From Moraxella sp. (lineage in GTDB: Bacteria; Pseudomonadota; Gammaproteobacteria; Pseudomonadales; Moraxellaceae): DNA of 64,000 nucleotides. The stretch's first letter is position 1. Each line of letters begins with the position of its first letter. The position numbers were made by a program, and so were the translations under genes. The notes under the pieces are model-generated. The model worked only from the letters and a program-made list of their open reading frames with translations, was not told the DNA's origin and searched no databases. Shown in pieces: positions 46,447 to 55,750 of this stretch. Where the stretch lies: NCBI GenBank assembly GCA_030525825.1, contig JAUNDZ010000005.1, positions 1 to 64,000 on the forward strand, written 5' to 3'.

Positions 46447-47457
46447 ATGAAAAAACTACTTTTAGCATCAGCCGTCGCTGCTCTATCTATCACAGCTGCA
46501 CAAGCTGCCCCACAAGTTTATGGTAAAGCGTACCTAACTCTTGATATTGCTGATGGCGATGACAACAGTGCATACAAAGATTCTCGCACTCAACTAAACT
46601 CTAACGCTTCTCGTATCGGTCTTAAAGGTTCTGAAGCCCTAACTCAAAACACCGACCTTATTTATCAACTGGAATACCGTGTAGACATCGATTCTAACGC
46701 TGCTCGTAATTGGGAAAGTCGTGATACTTATCTAGGTCTTGCTAACAAGCAATATGGTACTTTGGTTGCTGGTCGTCTAACTGCGATTGATGACTATGTT
46801 AACTACGCCAATGTAACTACTGGTGGTGTTGTTGGTGGCGATAAAGTGCTAGCATCTTTCGATGCACCTCGTGCAAACAACGCATTTGCTTACTTCTCAC
46901 CAGAGCGTAACGGTCTGCAATTCATGGGTATGTATGTACTAGATGAAGACAAGACTGATGTAAGTAAAACTCTTTCTAATGCTGGTGGTGCAGCAGCACG
47001 CCAAGCAAATGACAGTCTAGGTCGTGATGCCTTTGGTGTTGGTGCAAAATATGAGCCAGCCAACGCTCCTTATAAAGTAGGTGCTACCTATATCCAAGCT
47101 GGCGATGCTGTTAAGGCAGCTCGTGTGAGTGGTTCTTATGCGGTAAGCCCAGCTCTAACTGCCGGTGCTCTATATCAGCACACCGATTACAACACTAACA
47201 ACAATGAAAATGCTGTAACTCTATCTGCCAACTATAAAGTAGCTAACACTCCTTGGACTACTTATGGTCAGCTAGATTTCGTTGACAATCTAGGTGGTGT
47301 TAATAATTCAGAAGCACAGCGTATCGCAGTTGGCGGTAAATACGCATTCAACAAGGCTACCACTGGTCACATCTATGGTGCGTTCTTGCAGCGTGAAGTT
47401 GCAGGCGTAGATGCTGATGCCTACGGTATCGGTGGTGGTATCGAATACAAGTTCTAA
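46447..47457 (+). CDS. Outer-membrane porin (M35-like general porin)
   Basis: A 336-aa general diffusion porin of the Gram-negative trimeric type. The signal peptide MKKLLLASAVAALSITAAQA precedes APQVYGKAYLTLDI. Later segments have porin-like strands (NSNASRIGLKG, YLGLANKQYGTLVAGRL, YFSPERNGLQFMGMY) and a terminal aromatic EYKF. It resembles M35 of Moraxella catarrhalis; that match is from memory. The leader region to its left is long and the codon choice is that of a highly expressed gene. Confidence 0.9.
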   Translation: MKKLLLASAVAALSITAAQAAPQVYGKAYLTLDIADGDDNSAYKDSRTQLNSNASRIGLKGSEALTQNTDLIYQLEYRVDIDSNAARNWESRDTYLGLANKQYGTLVAGRLTAIDDYVNYANVTTGGVVGGDKVLASFDAPRANNAFAYFSPERNGLQFMGMYVLDEDKTDVSKTLSNAGGAAARQANDSLGRDAFGVGAKYEPANAPYKVGATYIQAGDAVKAARVSGSYAVSPALTAGALYQHTDYNTNNNENAVTLSANYKVANTPWTTYGQLDFVDNLGGVNNSEAQRIAVGGKYAFNKATTGHIYGAFLQREVAGVDADAYGIGGGIEYKF

Positions 47458-47478
47458 TTTTGATTTAGAATATGTATC

Positions 47479-47509
47479 AAAAAGCTCACTCGACAGGGTG
47501 GGCTTTTTT
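47479..47509 (+). terminator. Terminator after the porin gene
   Basis: AAAAAGCTCAC and GGTGGGCTTTTTT form an imperfect GC-containing stem with a T tract. Confidence 0.7.
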
Positions 47510-47646
47510 GTGTTTTTGGATGGGTATATTTGATGTTAATAATAATTGATAATATAAATGATAATTTATTAACCGCAAGGGGATAAAATAGGCGTATAAT
47601 GTATCTTGTGCAAGTATTTTTTTACAAAATCCTATAGGGGTAGTTT

Positions 47647-49251
47647 ATGATTACCGAATCTTTGGTGGAGATTTCTCGGCTACAGTTTGCTGTAACTGCT
47701 TTATTTCACTTCTTATTTATCCCTTTGACGCTTGGTATGACTTGGCTTTTGGTCATCATGGAAGCAGTCTATGTCATCACAGGCAAAGAGATTTGGCGAG
47801 ACATGACGAAATTTTGGGGTAAGTTGTTTGGCATTAACTTTGCCTTGGGCGTTACCACAGGCATTACGATGGAGTTTCAGTTCGGTACGAACTGGGCGTA
47901 TTATTCACACTATGTCGGTGATGTATTTGGTGCACCGCTTGCCATTGAAGGGTTGATGGCGTTTTTCTTGGAATCTACGATGGTGGGGCTGTTTTTCTTT
48001 GGCTGGAATCGCATGAGCCGTGTGCAGCATCTCATCACGACCATCATGATGGCACTGGGGACAAACTTGTCCGCCTTGTGGATTTTGGTGGCGAACGGCT
48101 GGATGCAAAACCCTGTCGGAGCGGAGTTTAACTACCAGACCATGCGAATGGAAATGGTGGGTTTTGCCCAAATCTTGCTCAATCCTGATGCTCAAAATAA
48201 ATTTGTCCATACGGTGTCGGCAGGCTATGTGGTTGGGTCGGTGTTTGTGCTGGCGGTGTCGGCGTTTTATCTGCTCAAAAAACGAGATGTTGAATTTGCC
48301 AAACGCAGCTTTCATGTGGCGGCGGCTTTTGGCTTTGCGTCGATTTGCAGTACCATCGTGCTTGGCGATGAGTCTGGGTATTCCATTGGACTGGCTCAGC
48401 AGACCAAGCTAGCCACGATGGAAGCGATGTGGGAGACCGAGCCTGCCCCTGCCAGTTTTAATCTGATTGCCAGCATCAACGAAGCTGAGCAAAAAAACGA
48501 CTGGGCGGTACACATCCCCTATGCGATGGGCATCATCGGTACTCGTTCGCTGGATAAGCAGATTTTGGGCATTCATGACATCAAAATCATCAACGAAGAA
48601 CGCATCAAAAACGGCATCATCGCTGTCAGCTCGCTTGATACGATGCGTGCTGACATGAGTGCAGGGCGAGCTACCGATGAACAAGTGCTTGAAAACTTTG
48701 AAAAAAACAAAAACGACTTAGGCTTTGGACTGCTGCTCAAAAAGTACACCGATGATGTAACCCAAGCAACGCCAGAGATGATTAAGCAGGCGACCGATGA
48801 CACCATTCCAAGAGTCGTGCCGATGTTTTGGTCGTTTCGTGTGATGGTGGGGCTTGGTTTTTTGATGCTGATATTATTTAGTCTAAGCCTGTTTTATACC
48901 ATTAAAGGTACTTTTATGCAAAAGCCGTGGTTATTAAAATTCGCTGTGGTCATGCTGCCTGCCCCTTGGATTGCTGCCGAAGCAGGCTGGATTGTGGCGG
49001 AGTACGGTCGTCAGCCGTGGACGGTTTATGGCATTTTGCCGACGCATTTGTCGGTGTCAAATATTGATGTTGCCAATGTGATTTGGTCGCTGACGGGGTT
49101 TGTGGTGTTCTATACGGTGCTGTTTATTGTGGAGATTTATCTCATGCAAAAATATGTCAGATTAGGACCTGCCAGTCTTGGTACAGGTCGCTATCATGGC
49201 GAAAAACAGAGCGTAAATATCATCAACCCTAATGAGTATCAAGGAGTATAG
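47647..49251 (+). CDS. cydA: Cytochrome bd oxidase subunit I
   Basis: A 534-aa heme-bearing subunit of the high-affinity quinol oxidase, which reduces oxygen without pumping and resists nitric oxide, sulfide and cyanide. The first helix (RLQFAVTALFHFLFIPLTLG) has the axial heme ligand His21. EGLMAFFLESTMVGLFFFGWNR and GWIVAEYGRQPWTVYG are the conserved heme-face helices. It starts after GGGGTAGTTT and is followed 2 bases later by cydB. Confidence 0.96.
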   Translation: MITESLVEISRLQFAVTALFHFLFIPLTLGMTWLLVIMEAVYVITGKEIWRDMTKFWGKLFGINFALGVTTGITMEFQFGTNWAYYSHYVGDVFGAPLAIEGLMAFFLESTMVGLFFFGWNRMSRVQHLITTIMMALGTNLSALWILVANGWMQNPVGAEFNYQTMRMEMVGFAQILLNPDAQNKFVHTVSAGYVVGSVFVLAVSAFYLLKKRDVEFAKRSFHVAAAFGFASICSTIVLGDESGYSIGLAQQTKLATMEAMWETEPAPASFNLIASINEAEQKNDWAVHIPYAMGIIGTRSLDKQILGIHDIKIINEERIKNGIIAVSSLDTMRADMSAGRATDEQVLENFEKNKNDLGFGLLLKKYTDDVTQATPEMIKQATDDTIPRVVPMFWSFRVMVGLGFLMLILFSLSLFYTIKGTFMQKPWLLKFAVVMLPAPWIAAEAGWIVAEYGRQPWTVYGILPTHLSVSNIDVANVIWSLTGFVVFYTVLFIVEIYLMQKYVRLGPASLGTGRYHGEKQSVNIINPNEYQGV

Positions 49252-49253
49252 CC

Positions 49254-50393
49254 GTGTTATTTGATTATGAAACCTTAAAGCTCATCTGGTGGTTGCTCGT
49301 TGGTGTGCTACTGATTGGCTTTGCCATCATGGATGGTCATGACATGGGTGTGTGTAGTCTGCTGCCTTTTGTGGGTAAAAATGATGACGAGCGACGAGTG
49401 ATTATCAACACCATTGGTCCGCATTGGGAAGGTAATCAAGTGTGGTTCATCACCGCAGGCGGGGCGATATTCGCTGCTTTGCCACTGGTGTATGCGACGG
49501 CATTTAGTGGCTTTTATTGGGCGTTGATGGCGGCATTGTGGGCGATGTTTTTTCGTCCTGTGGGCTTTAAATACCGCAGTATGATTAAAAATGCTCGTTG
49601 GCGAAAAACTTGGGATTGGGGGCTGTTTGTTGGCTCATTTGTACCTGCTGCCATCTTTGGGGTGGCGTTTGGCAATCTGTTTTTGGGCGTGCCGTTTGGC
49701 TTTGATGAGCTGTTGGTGTCGTCTTATACAGGTTCGTTTTTTGAGCTGTTAAGTCCGTTTGCTCTATTATGTGGCTTGGTGAGTGCCTGTATGCTCATCA
49801 TGCAAGGCGGTGTGTATTTGGCTCATCGCACCGTAGGCGATATTCAGGCACGCACGATACGCTATTCTTTGCTATTCTCGGTACTGACGGTGGTACTGTT
49901 TGTCGGTGCAGGTTTTTGGGTGGCGAATATCGACGGCTATGTCATCACCAGCACGATGGATAAGGGCGGTCTGATAGACCCAACTGCCAAGACGGTCTTG
50001 CAGCAGGTAGGTGCTTGGCTTAATAACTACCACGAGCAGCCGTTGCTGTGGGTGTTCCCTGCTTTGGGTGTTGTCATGCCGTTGGTGGTGATGGGGCTAT
50101 TAAAATTGGGTAAAACTTTCTTAGCATTCATCGCATCAAGCTGTGCCATCTTTGGGATAATCATGACCGCAGGTGTGGCACTATTTCCCTTTTATATGCC
50201 GTCATCGAGCGACCCTAAGTCGAGCCTGACGGTCTGGGACAGCACATCGAGCCAGTTTACGCTTATGGTCATGCTCTATGTGGTGGTGTTTATTTTGCCT
50301 GTGGTGGTTGGTTATACCAGTTGGGCATACAGCATCATGCGTGGTAAAGTAACCAAAGCCTATATCAAAGAAAACGAACATATGCTTTATTAA
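49254..50393 (+). CDS. cydB: Cytochrome bd oxidase subunit II
   Basis: A 379-aa partner of CydA. FAIMDGHDMGVCSLLPFVG, TIGPHWEGNQVWFI and RPVGFKYRSMIK are the family signatures. It has about eight membrane helices. It is in an operon with cydA upstream and cydX 25 bases downstream. Confidence 0.96.
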   Translation: MLFDYETLKLIWWLLVGVLLIGFAIMDGHDMGVCSLLPFVGKNDDERRVIINTIGPHWEGNQVWFITAGGAIFAALPLVYATAFSGFYWALMAALWAMFFRPVGFKYRSMIKNARWRKTWDWGLFVGSFVPAAIFGVAFGNLFLGVPFGFDELLVSSYTGSFFELLSPFALLCGLVSACMLIMQGGVYLAHRTVGDIQARTIRYSLLFSVLTVVLFVGAGFWVANIDGYVITSTMDKGGLIDPTAKTVLQQVGAWLNNYHEQPLLWVFPALGVVMPLVVMGLLKLGKTFLAFIASSCAIFGIIMTAGVALFPFYMPSSSDPKSSLTVWDSTSSQFTLMVMLYVVVFILPVVVGYTSWAYSIMRGKVTKAYIKENEHMLY

Positions 50394-50418
50394 GCATGAT
50401 AGATATAAGGAGTAACTC

Positions 50419-50544
50419 ATGTGGTATTTTGCATGGATATTGGGTCTGGGCTTTGCGGTATTGCTCGCCATCATCAGTGCGGTGTGGGTGGAGTTTGAAG
50501 AATCACGCCATAACGCTTTTTATAAAGATGTCGATGTGGATTAA
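50419..50544 (+). CDS. cydX: Cytochrome bd oxidase small subunit CydX
   Basis: A 41-aa single-helix protein, easily missed for its size. It begins MWYFAWILGLG, the hallmark of the family, and has one hydrophobic helix followed by EFEESRHN. It stabilises hemes in the CydAB oxidase. An AAGGAG ribosome site precedes the ATG and a terminator follows. Confidence 0.92.
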   Translation: MWYFAWILGLGFAVLLAIISAVWVEFEESRHNAFYKDVDVD

Positions 50545-50562
50545 GACCTAATCATTGATAAC

Positions 50563-50594
50563 AAAAAACCATGCCTTTAGGGCGTGGTTTTTTT
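50563..50594 (+). terminator. Terminator of cydABX
   Basis: AAAAAACCATGCC and GGCGTGGTTTTTT (50563-50575, 50581-50593) form a 13-bp stem with one G-U pair. Confidence 0.85.
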
Positions 50595-50642
50595 ATGTAT
50601 TTGGTTAAGCATCACGCACTTTGGGTGTAAATGGACAAATGA

Positions 50643-50651
50643 TGGTATAAT
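50643..50651 (+). promoter_or_regulatory. Extended -10 promoter of dsbD
   Basis: TGGTATAAT, 34 bases before the dsbD start, directly after the cyd terminator; the same 9-mer precedes nuoA and purM. Confidence 0.6.
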
Positions 50652-50685
50652 AAGGCATTTTAATTGATTGTTTAACGGTTTTTTT

Positions 50686-52737
50686 ATGTCTCATTCTGCA
50701 CTAATAAAGTCCGCCATCTGTGCTTTGATGGTCTGTACACTTGCCACGCCAGCCACTTCCATTGCCCAAAGTGGTGGTTTGGCGGCACTGTTTGGGCAAC
50801 AATCACAGAAATTTTTGCCCGTGCATGAAGCATTTGATGTCAAGGTGCGTGTAGAAGGGCGGGAAGTCGTCGCGGTCTTTAAGGTTACGCCAGAGCATTA
50901 TATCTATCGTGATAAACTTGTCCTAAAATTGCCCAGTGGTGTACAAGCATCCAAATGGCAATTTGATAAAACGCCCACCACGATAGACGACCCAACCTTT
51001 GGGCGTGTGGCGGTATTTGAAGAAGATGTGGTGGCAAGGGCGACATTAAGCGGTGTGGGGAGCGAGACGGCAGCGTCATTGCGTTGGCAAGGCTGTGCAA
51101 AAGCAGGGCTGTGTTATCCACCAGAGACGAGCCGATTTGAGCTTAATGCACAAAATTTATCCAATGGCTCGCCAAATGGCTCATCTAATGACACACCAAA
51201 ACAAGAGCAAGCCAAGCAGCCGAGTGTGGCGATAAAGCAAGAGTCATCAAATCAGCCAATGACATCAAAGCCTAAGGCAGACCCAGTCATTAGCCCTACT
51301 GCCAATCCTGATAATGCCAAGAGTATGGCGGAAGAGAGCGATGCATTACCTGCGGTCAATATCGTGCAACCTGTGCCATCGCAGGTGGATAAAGCCGATG
51401 ATAAATCAGGGGCGGCTACTGTGCCTGATGAGCAGACGGCAGACGGCACGACACCAATCCCACCCACCCAACGCCATGAGCTGAACCATACGCTAGAGCA
51501 GGCGTATGACCCCTTTGGTATTCGTGATAATCCTGTGCTGGCTGTGGGGCTGCTGTTCTTGGCGGGGCTGCTGCTGTCCTTGACACCGTGTGTGTATCCG
51601 ATGATACCCATCGTGGCGAATATCGTCGCCAGACAAAACACGCTAGATACCAAAAAAGGTCTGCTATTGTCATCAGCCTATGGTCTGGGGGTGGCAACTT
51701 CCTATGGGCTGCTTGGGGCTTTGATAGCATGGTTTGGTAGAGCAATAAATGTGATGGGTTATCTACAAAATCCTGTAGTGCTTATCGGCTTTGCCGTACT
51801 CTTTGCTGTGCTTGCCTTGTATATGTTTGATGCCATCAAAGTGGGGTTGCCTGCTGTCATTCGTGATCGACTACAAGGCATCTCACAGATGGCGGATGAC
51901 AGGCTTGGGCGAGTGGGCGGTAGTTTTTTGGCGGGGATGCTTTCGGCACTCGTGGTGTCGCCTTGTGTGTCTGCACCGATGGCAGGGGCATTGGCGGCGG
52001 TATCGGTCAGTGGCAGCGTGCTGTTTGGATTTTTGGCGTTATTTGCTCTAGGGGTGGGACTGTCGGTGCCACTGGTGCTGATTGGTATGGCACAAGGTCG
52101 CTTCATGCCAAAGGCAGGCGGCTGGATGCTTCGGGTAAAAGAGCTTTGCGGTCTGCTGCTATTGGCGGTGGCGGTGTCTATGGTGGAGCGAGTGTTTGCA
52201 TCGGTGTGGGTGCTGGTGCTATGGGCGGTGTGGTTTGCGATGGCAGGGGTGTGGCTGTGGCGGCTTGGCGTGTGGGTCTGTCGTGCGGTGGCGTTGTTGG
52301 TGTTTTTGTGGGTGGGCTGCCTGATGGCAGGTGTTGGCACAGGGTCTGTTGATGCTTGGCGACCACTGGATAAATTGACCACACAGTCGGTCGAGAAAGG
52401 CGATTACCCTGATATTTACATCACGACCATTGGCGAGCTTGATGAGATTTTGGCGAGTCGTGATAAAGTCATCATCGATGTTACTGCAGATTGGTGCATC
52501 GAATGCCGCATCATGGAGCGAGAGCTGTTCACGCAACGACCTGATGGCATGGCACGGGTGCAGCTGGTGAAGTTTGACATCACCGAAGTCAGCGATGACA
52601 GTCGTGCCTTGCTGGCTCGTTATCAGCTGATGGGACCGCCTGCATTGCTCATGTATCAAGACGGCAAGCTCATCAATGTACTGCTTGGGCAGACCAAGCG
52701 TTCAGACTTTGAGTCGGCATTACAGCGGTTCGATTAA
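50686..52737 (+). CDS. dsbD: Thiol:disulfide interchange protein DsbD
   Basis: A 683-aa membrane protein that passes reducing power from cytoplasmic thioredoxin to the periplasm, for DsbC and cytochrome c maturation. After the signal peptide comes DsbD-alpha with the Cys137/Cys143 pair in GCAKAGLCYPPE. A ~110-residue Ser/Gln/Pro-rich linker (about 165-275) follows, then eight membrane helices with LTPCVYP and VVSPCVSAP, and a thioredoxin-like C-terminal domain with WCIEC (Cys604, Cys607). It is longer than the ~565-aa enteric form because of the linker. Confidence 0.93.
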   Translation: MSHSALIKSAICALMVCTLATPATSIAQSGGLAALFGQQSQKFLPVHEAFDVKVRVEGREVVAVFKVTPEHYIYRDKLVLKLPSGVQASKWQFDKTPTTIDDPTFGRVAVFEEDVVARATLSGVGSETAASLRWQGCAKAGLCYPPETSRFELNAQNLSNGSPNGSSNDTPKQEQAKQPSVAIKQESSNQPMTSKPKADPVISPTANPDNAKSMAEESDALPAVNIVQPVPSQVDKADDKSGAATVPDEQTADGTTPIPPTQRHELNHTLEQAYDPFGIRDNPVLAVGLLFLAGLLLSLTPCVYPMIPIVANIVARQNTLDTKKGLLLSSAYGLGVATSYGLLGALIAWFGRAINVMGYLQNPVVLIGFAVLFAVLALYMFDAIKVGLPAVIRDRLQGISQMADDRLGRVGGSFLAGMLSALVVSPCVSAPMAGALAAVSVSGSVLFGFLALFALGVGLSVPLVLIGMAQGRFMPKAGGWMLRVKELCGLLLLAVAVSMVERVFASVWVLVLWAVWFAMAGVWLWRLGVWVCRAVALLVFLWVGCLMAGVGTGSVDAWRPLDKLTTQSVEKGDYPDIYITTIGELDEILASRDKVIIDVTADWCIECRIMERELFTQRPDGMARVQLVKFDITEVSDDSRALLARYQLMGPPALLMYQDGKLINVLLGQTKRSDFESALQRFD

Positions 52738-52763
52738 TAATCATTGCTGATGTAAGTATCAGT

Positions 52764-52799
52764 AAAAACCATCGCTTTTGTTTCAGCGGTGGTTTTTTT
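52764..52799 (+). terminator. Terminator after dsbD
   Basis: AAAAACCATCGCT and AGCGGTGGTTTTT form an imperfect stem followed by T residues. Confidence 0.75.
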
Positions 52800-53016
52800 A
52801 TTGACTGGATTGTCATGCGGATGCAATCAAAGAGCTGTAAAACTACCATACCACAACAGCTGTTTTGGCAGTCAGGTGCGTAACAAAAAGATTTGACAAA
52901 ACGCTGTGCCATACACACCTGAACGCTTGTGGTGGCATTTAGGCTTATGGGTTATCAAGCAGGCTTTTATATTGCCAAATCACGCAATCGATCTTAGCCA
53001 AACCACTTGATAAAAT

Positions 53017-53052
53017 AAAAAAATTAAGCCCCACGAGTCGCAGGGCTTAATT
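53017..53052 (-). terminator. Terminator of the minus-strand symporter gene
   Basis: AATTAAGCCC and GGGCTTAATT (53022-53031, 53043-53052) pair perfectly; on the minus strand seven T residues follow. Confidence 0.8.
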
Positions 53053-53070
53053 GGCTGATTAACCTAAGGA

Positions 53071-54570
53071 TTATTTGTTCTTAAGTCTTTCTTCCCAGAA
53101 AGTTGCATTTTTGATGCCCAGTTTGACAGGGTCAAAGGTGTAGTTGGTTACACCAGCTTTTTTCTGAGCTTCATAGTCTCTTAACGCTTTTAGGGCAGGT
53201 TTTGCCATGAAAGTCATGATGACAATACCCACGATGTTCAGCCATGCAGTCAGACCGACACCAACATCACCCATGTTCCAGATGTAGCCTGAGCTATTGA
53301 CCGCACCATAAGCCACCGCTGACAGCAGGACGAGCTTGATGATGAACAACGCCCCAGAAGTCTTAAATGAGCGAGTCAGATAGGCGACATTGACTTCGGC
53401 AATGTAGTAATACGCCATGATGGTGGTGAATGAGAAGAAGAATACCGCAATCGCCACAAAGACACTACCAAAACCACCGAACATCGATGATACTGCCATC
53501 TGAGTAAATGCGGGGCTACTGATGGCGGTATCGGCAGCAACATTTTGGACGATGAATGCACCGTTCAGGTGTTCTGGTTGAATGTTATACATGCCAGTCA
53601 TCAAAATCATAAACGCAGTTGCTGAGCAGACGAACAGCGTATCAATATACACTGAGAATGCTTGTACGATACCTTGCTGAGCAGGGTGTTCAACTTCGGC
53701 AGCACCAGCGTGGTGCGGACCTGTACCTTGACCTGCTTCGTTAGAATAGACACCACGCTTAACACCCCAGCCAATTGCTGCACCCAGACCTGCTTGAGCG
53801 GTAAAGGCATCACCCACAATTAAGGCAAGCACTTCTGGCAGTTTGCTGATGTTCATAAAGATGATGAGTAGAGCCATTAGGATATAGCCTAATGCCATGA
53901 ATGGCACGACATATTCAGCCACCTTAGCGATACGCTTAACACCACCAAAGATGATAAGACCAAGCACGATGACGATGAACAGCGTTGCGATGAGCTTATT
54001 CATGCCCACATCGCCAAAGGCAGTCGCCACAATCGTCCCTTCGCCTGTAATGTTGGCGATGGCATTAGCGACACCGTTGGCTTGTACACCAGGTAGGAAC
54101 AGACCGCAAGAGATGATGAATGAGATGGCAACGATGATACCAAAAATCTTGCCGAATGCACCGCCAAAGAATTTTTCAAAATAATAGGCAGGACCACCAC
54201 GGTATTGACCTTTGTCGTTTTCTTTATAAATCTGAGCAAGTGTACTTTCAACATAGGCAGTTGATGCACCTAGGAACGCCACCACCCACATCCAAAAGAC
54301 CGCACCTGGACCACCAAAGCCGATGGCGGCTGCCACACCTGCGATGTTGCCCATACCGACACGCCCAGACACTGATACCGCCAGTGCTTGAAATGAGCTG
54401 ATGCCTTCTTTTGAGTCTTTGTTAGAAAAGAGCAGTTTGACCATCTCTTTTAGATGGCGTACTTGCATGAGTCGTGTTGCGATAGAATAGCTAAAACCTA
54501 CCACCAAGCACAACCAAATCAAGGCTGGCGACCAGATGATGCCATTGAGCCAATTAATAAAATTTTCCAT
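53071..54570 (-). CDS. Sodium:alanine (AGCS family) amino-acid symporter
   Basis: A 499-aa inner-membrane carrier with about eleven helices. VSGRVGMGNIAGVAAAIGFGGPGAVFWMW is the N-terminal AGCS signature region, and GVKRGVYSNEAGQGTGPHHAGAA carries the family motif GxxxNEAGxGT. Members import alanine or glycine with sodium. The gene is alone on the minus strand, divergent from lemA. Confidence 0.93.
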   Translation of the reverse strand: MENFINWLNGIIWSPALIWLCLVVGFSYSIATRLMQVRHLKEMVKLLFSNKDSKEGISSFQALAVSVSGRVGMGNIAGVAAAIGFGGPGAVFWMWVVAFLGASTAYVESTLAQIYKENDKGQYRGGPAYYFEKFFGGAFGKIFGIIVAISFIISCGLFLPGVQANGVANAIANITGEGTIVATAFGDVGMNKLIATLFIVIVLGLIIFGGVKRIAKVAEYVVPFMALGYILMALLIIFMNISKLPEVLALIVGDAFTAQAGLGAAIGWGVKRGVYSNEAGQGTGPHHAGAAEVEHPAQQGIVQAFSVYIDTLFVCSATAFMILMTGMYNIQPEHLNGAFIVQNVAADTAISSPAFTQMAVSSMFGGFGSVFVAIAVFFFSFTTIMAYYYIAEVNVAYLTRSFKTSGALFIIKLVLLSAVAYGAVNSSGYIWNMGDVGVGLTAWLNIVGIVIMTFMAKPALKALRDYEAQKKAGVTNYTFDPVKLGIKNATFWEERLKNK

Positions 54571-55062
54571 AATTTTTCCTTAGCCATAGAATAGACTAAA
54601 TAATGACAATAAATAGAGTTTTGCACTCAAAAAAGAAAGGATTTTATGCTTAATAAAATGACGTAAAAAGTGGGTCAAGCTGCCATGAGTTGATGCTTTT
54701 TATCGTCTTTTTTATTAAACATAAATTTCATGTTGCAATTTGCCACATTTTCGTAACAAATGCCAGTAAAATTTGCATTTTTTGGCGTATTTTTTACAAA
54801 AAACTTGATTTTTGCGAAGTTGGGGTCAATTAAAGGGGTATTTGTCGATTTTTTTGTCCAAAAAAATGCCATTTTTGATGGATAAATGTATCACAGCGTT
54901 TTGCAAGTTTAACAATCGTGTTGTGCTTGTGTAAGATTTACACGCTTTGACTTGTTTTTTTGCTCAAAGATTGTCATCATAGTGCTACTTTGGCGGATTT
55001 TTTAATGTGTTTGGTCATCCAAGCAAGTTGTCGCCACTTTGACCCAAGATAAGGAAAAGAAC
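54571..55062. other. AT-rich divergent intergenic region
   Basis: 492 bases between the divergent symporter and lemA genes. Long T-rich tracts with few reading frames; a TTGACT hexamer near 54947 has no convincing -10 partner. No gene, repeat or structured RNA was recognised. Confidence 0.55.
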
Positions 55063-55740
55063 ATGAAATCTTTTAAAAAACTCACCGTCGCTGCACTACT
55101 TGCCAGCTCAGTCAGCTTATCAGGCTGTGGTTATAACTCGCTGCAAGCCCAAGATGAGCAGGTTAATGCATCATGGTCAGAAGTGGTGAACCAATACCAA
55201 CGCCGTGCTGACCTAGTGCCAAACCTTGTATCGGTGGTGGAGCGTTATGCCCAGCACGAAAAAGGCGTGTTCAGCGAAGTGGCGGCAGCTCGTGCGGCAG
55301 CTGGCAGCATTCAGATGACCCCAGAGACGCTCAACGACCCTGTTGCCATGCAAAAATTCCAAGAAGCCCAAGCTCAGATGACGGGTGCTTTGTCTCGCTT
55401 GATGGCAATCTCAGAAAACTATCCACAGCTAAAAGCGGATGCAATTTTCCAAGACCTACAAGCTCAGCTTGAAGGCACAGAAAACCGCATCACGGTGGCT
55501 CGTCAGCGTTATATCCAAGATGTTCAAGGCTATAACACCACCGTGCGTCAATTCCCAACCAACCTTACGGCGATGGTGTTTGGCATGAAAGCCAAGCCGA
55601 ATTTTAGCGTTGAGAATGAGCGAGCCATCTCGGCAGCACCGACAGTCAGCTTTAATAATGGTGCATCAGCCTCTGCCCCTGCTGCAAGCGGTACAGCGAC
55701 AGCAGGTTCAAATACAGGCACCGCCATCGCTAGCCAATAA
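55063..55740 (+). CDS. LemA family lipoprotein
   Basis: A 225-aa protein of the LemA family, an all-helical extracytoplasmic fold of unknown function. The signal peptide ends in the lipobox SLSGC, so it is probably lipidated (most LemA proteins have a membrane helix instead). Conserved segments: DEQVNASWSEVVNQYQRRADLVPNLV, ALSRLMAISENYPQLKAD and ENRITVARQRYI. The C-terminus is a low-complexity Ala/Ser/Gly tail. It is followed 10 bases later by a TPM-domain gene. Confidence 0.92.
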   Translation: MKSFKKLTVAALLASSVSLSGCGYNSLQAQDEQVNASWSEVVNQYQRRADLVPNLVSVVERYAQHEKGVFSEVAAARAAAGSIQMTPETLNDPVAMQKFQEAQAQMTGALSRLMAISENYPQLKADAIFQDLQAQLEGTENRITVARQRYIQDVQGYNTTVRQFPTNLTAMVFGMKAKPNFSVENERAISAAPTVSFNNGASASAPAASGTATAGSNTGTAIASQ

Positions 55741-55750
55741 GGTGGCGGAC

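Larger units (their letters stand above)
52738..53070. other. Intergenic region between convergent dsbD and AGCS symporter genes
   Basis: 333 bases holding two terminators: one just after dsbD (52764-52799) and one at the far end serving the minus-strand symporter (53017-53052). In between there are short broken reading frames in both strands and no recognisable gene. Confidence 0.6.

Noticed and set aside
47521..47640. Possible FNR site upstream of cydA
   Set aside because: Only half-sites of the TTGAT-n4-ATCAA type are present; the second half does not match.
51759..52382. 207-codon Thr/Ala/Pro-rich minus-strand frame opposite dsbD
   Set aside because: The composition is the complement of membrane-helix codons, and dsbD has all its redox motifs on the plus strand.
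54675..54872. 65-codon minus-strand frame upstream of the symporter
   Set aside because: Composed of Lys/Asn/Phe from AT-rich DNA; no ribosome site and no family resemblance.
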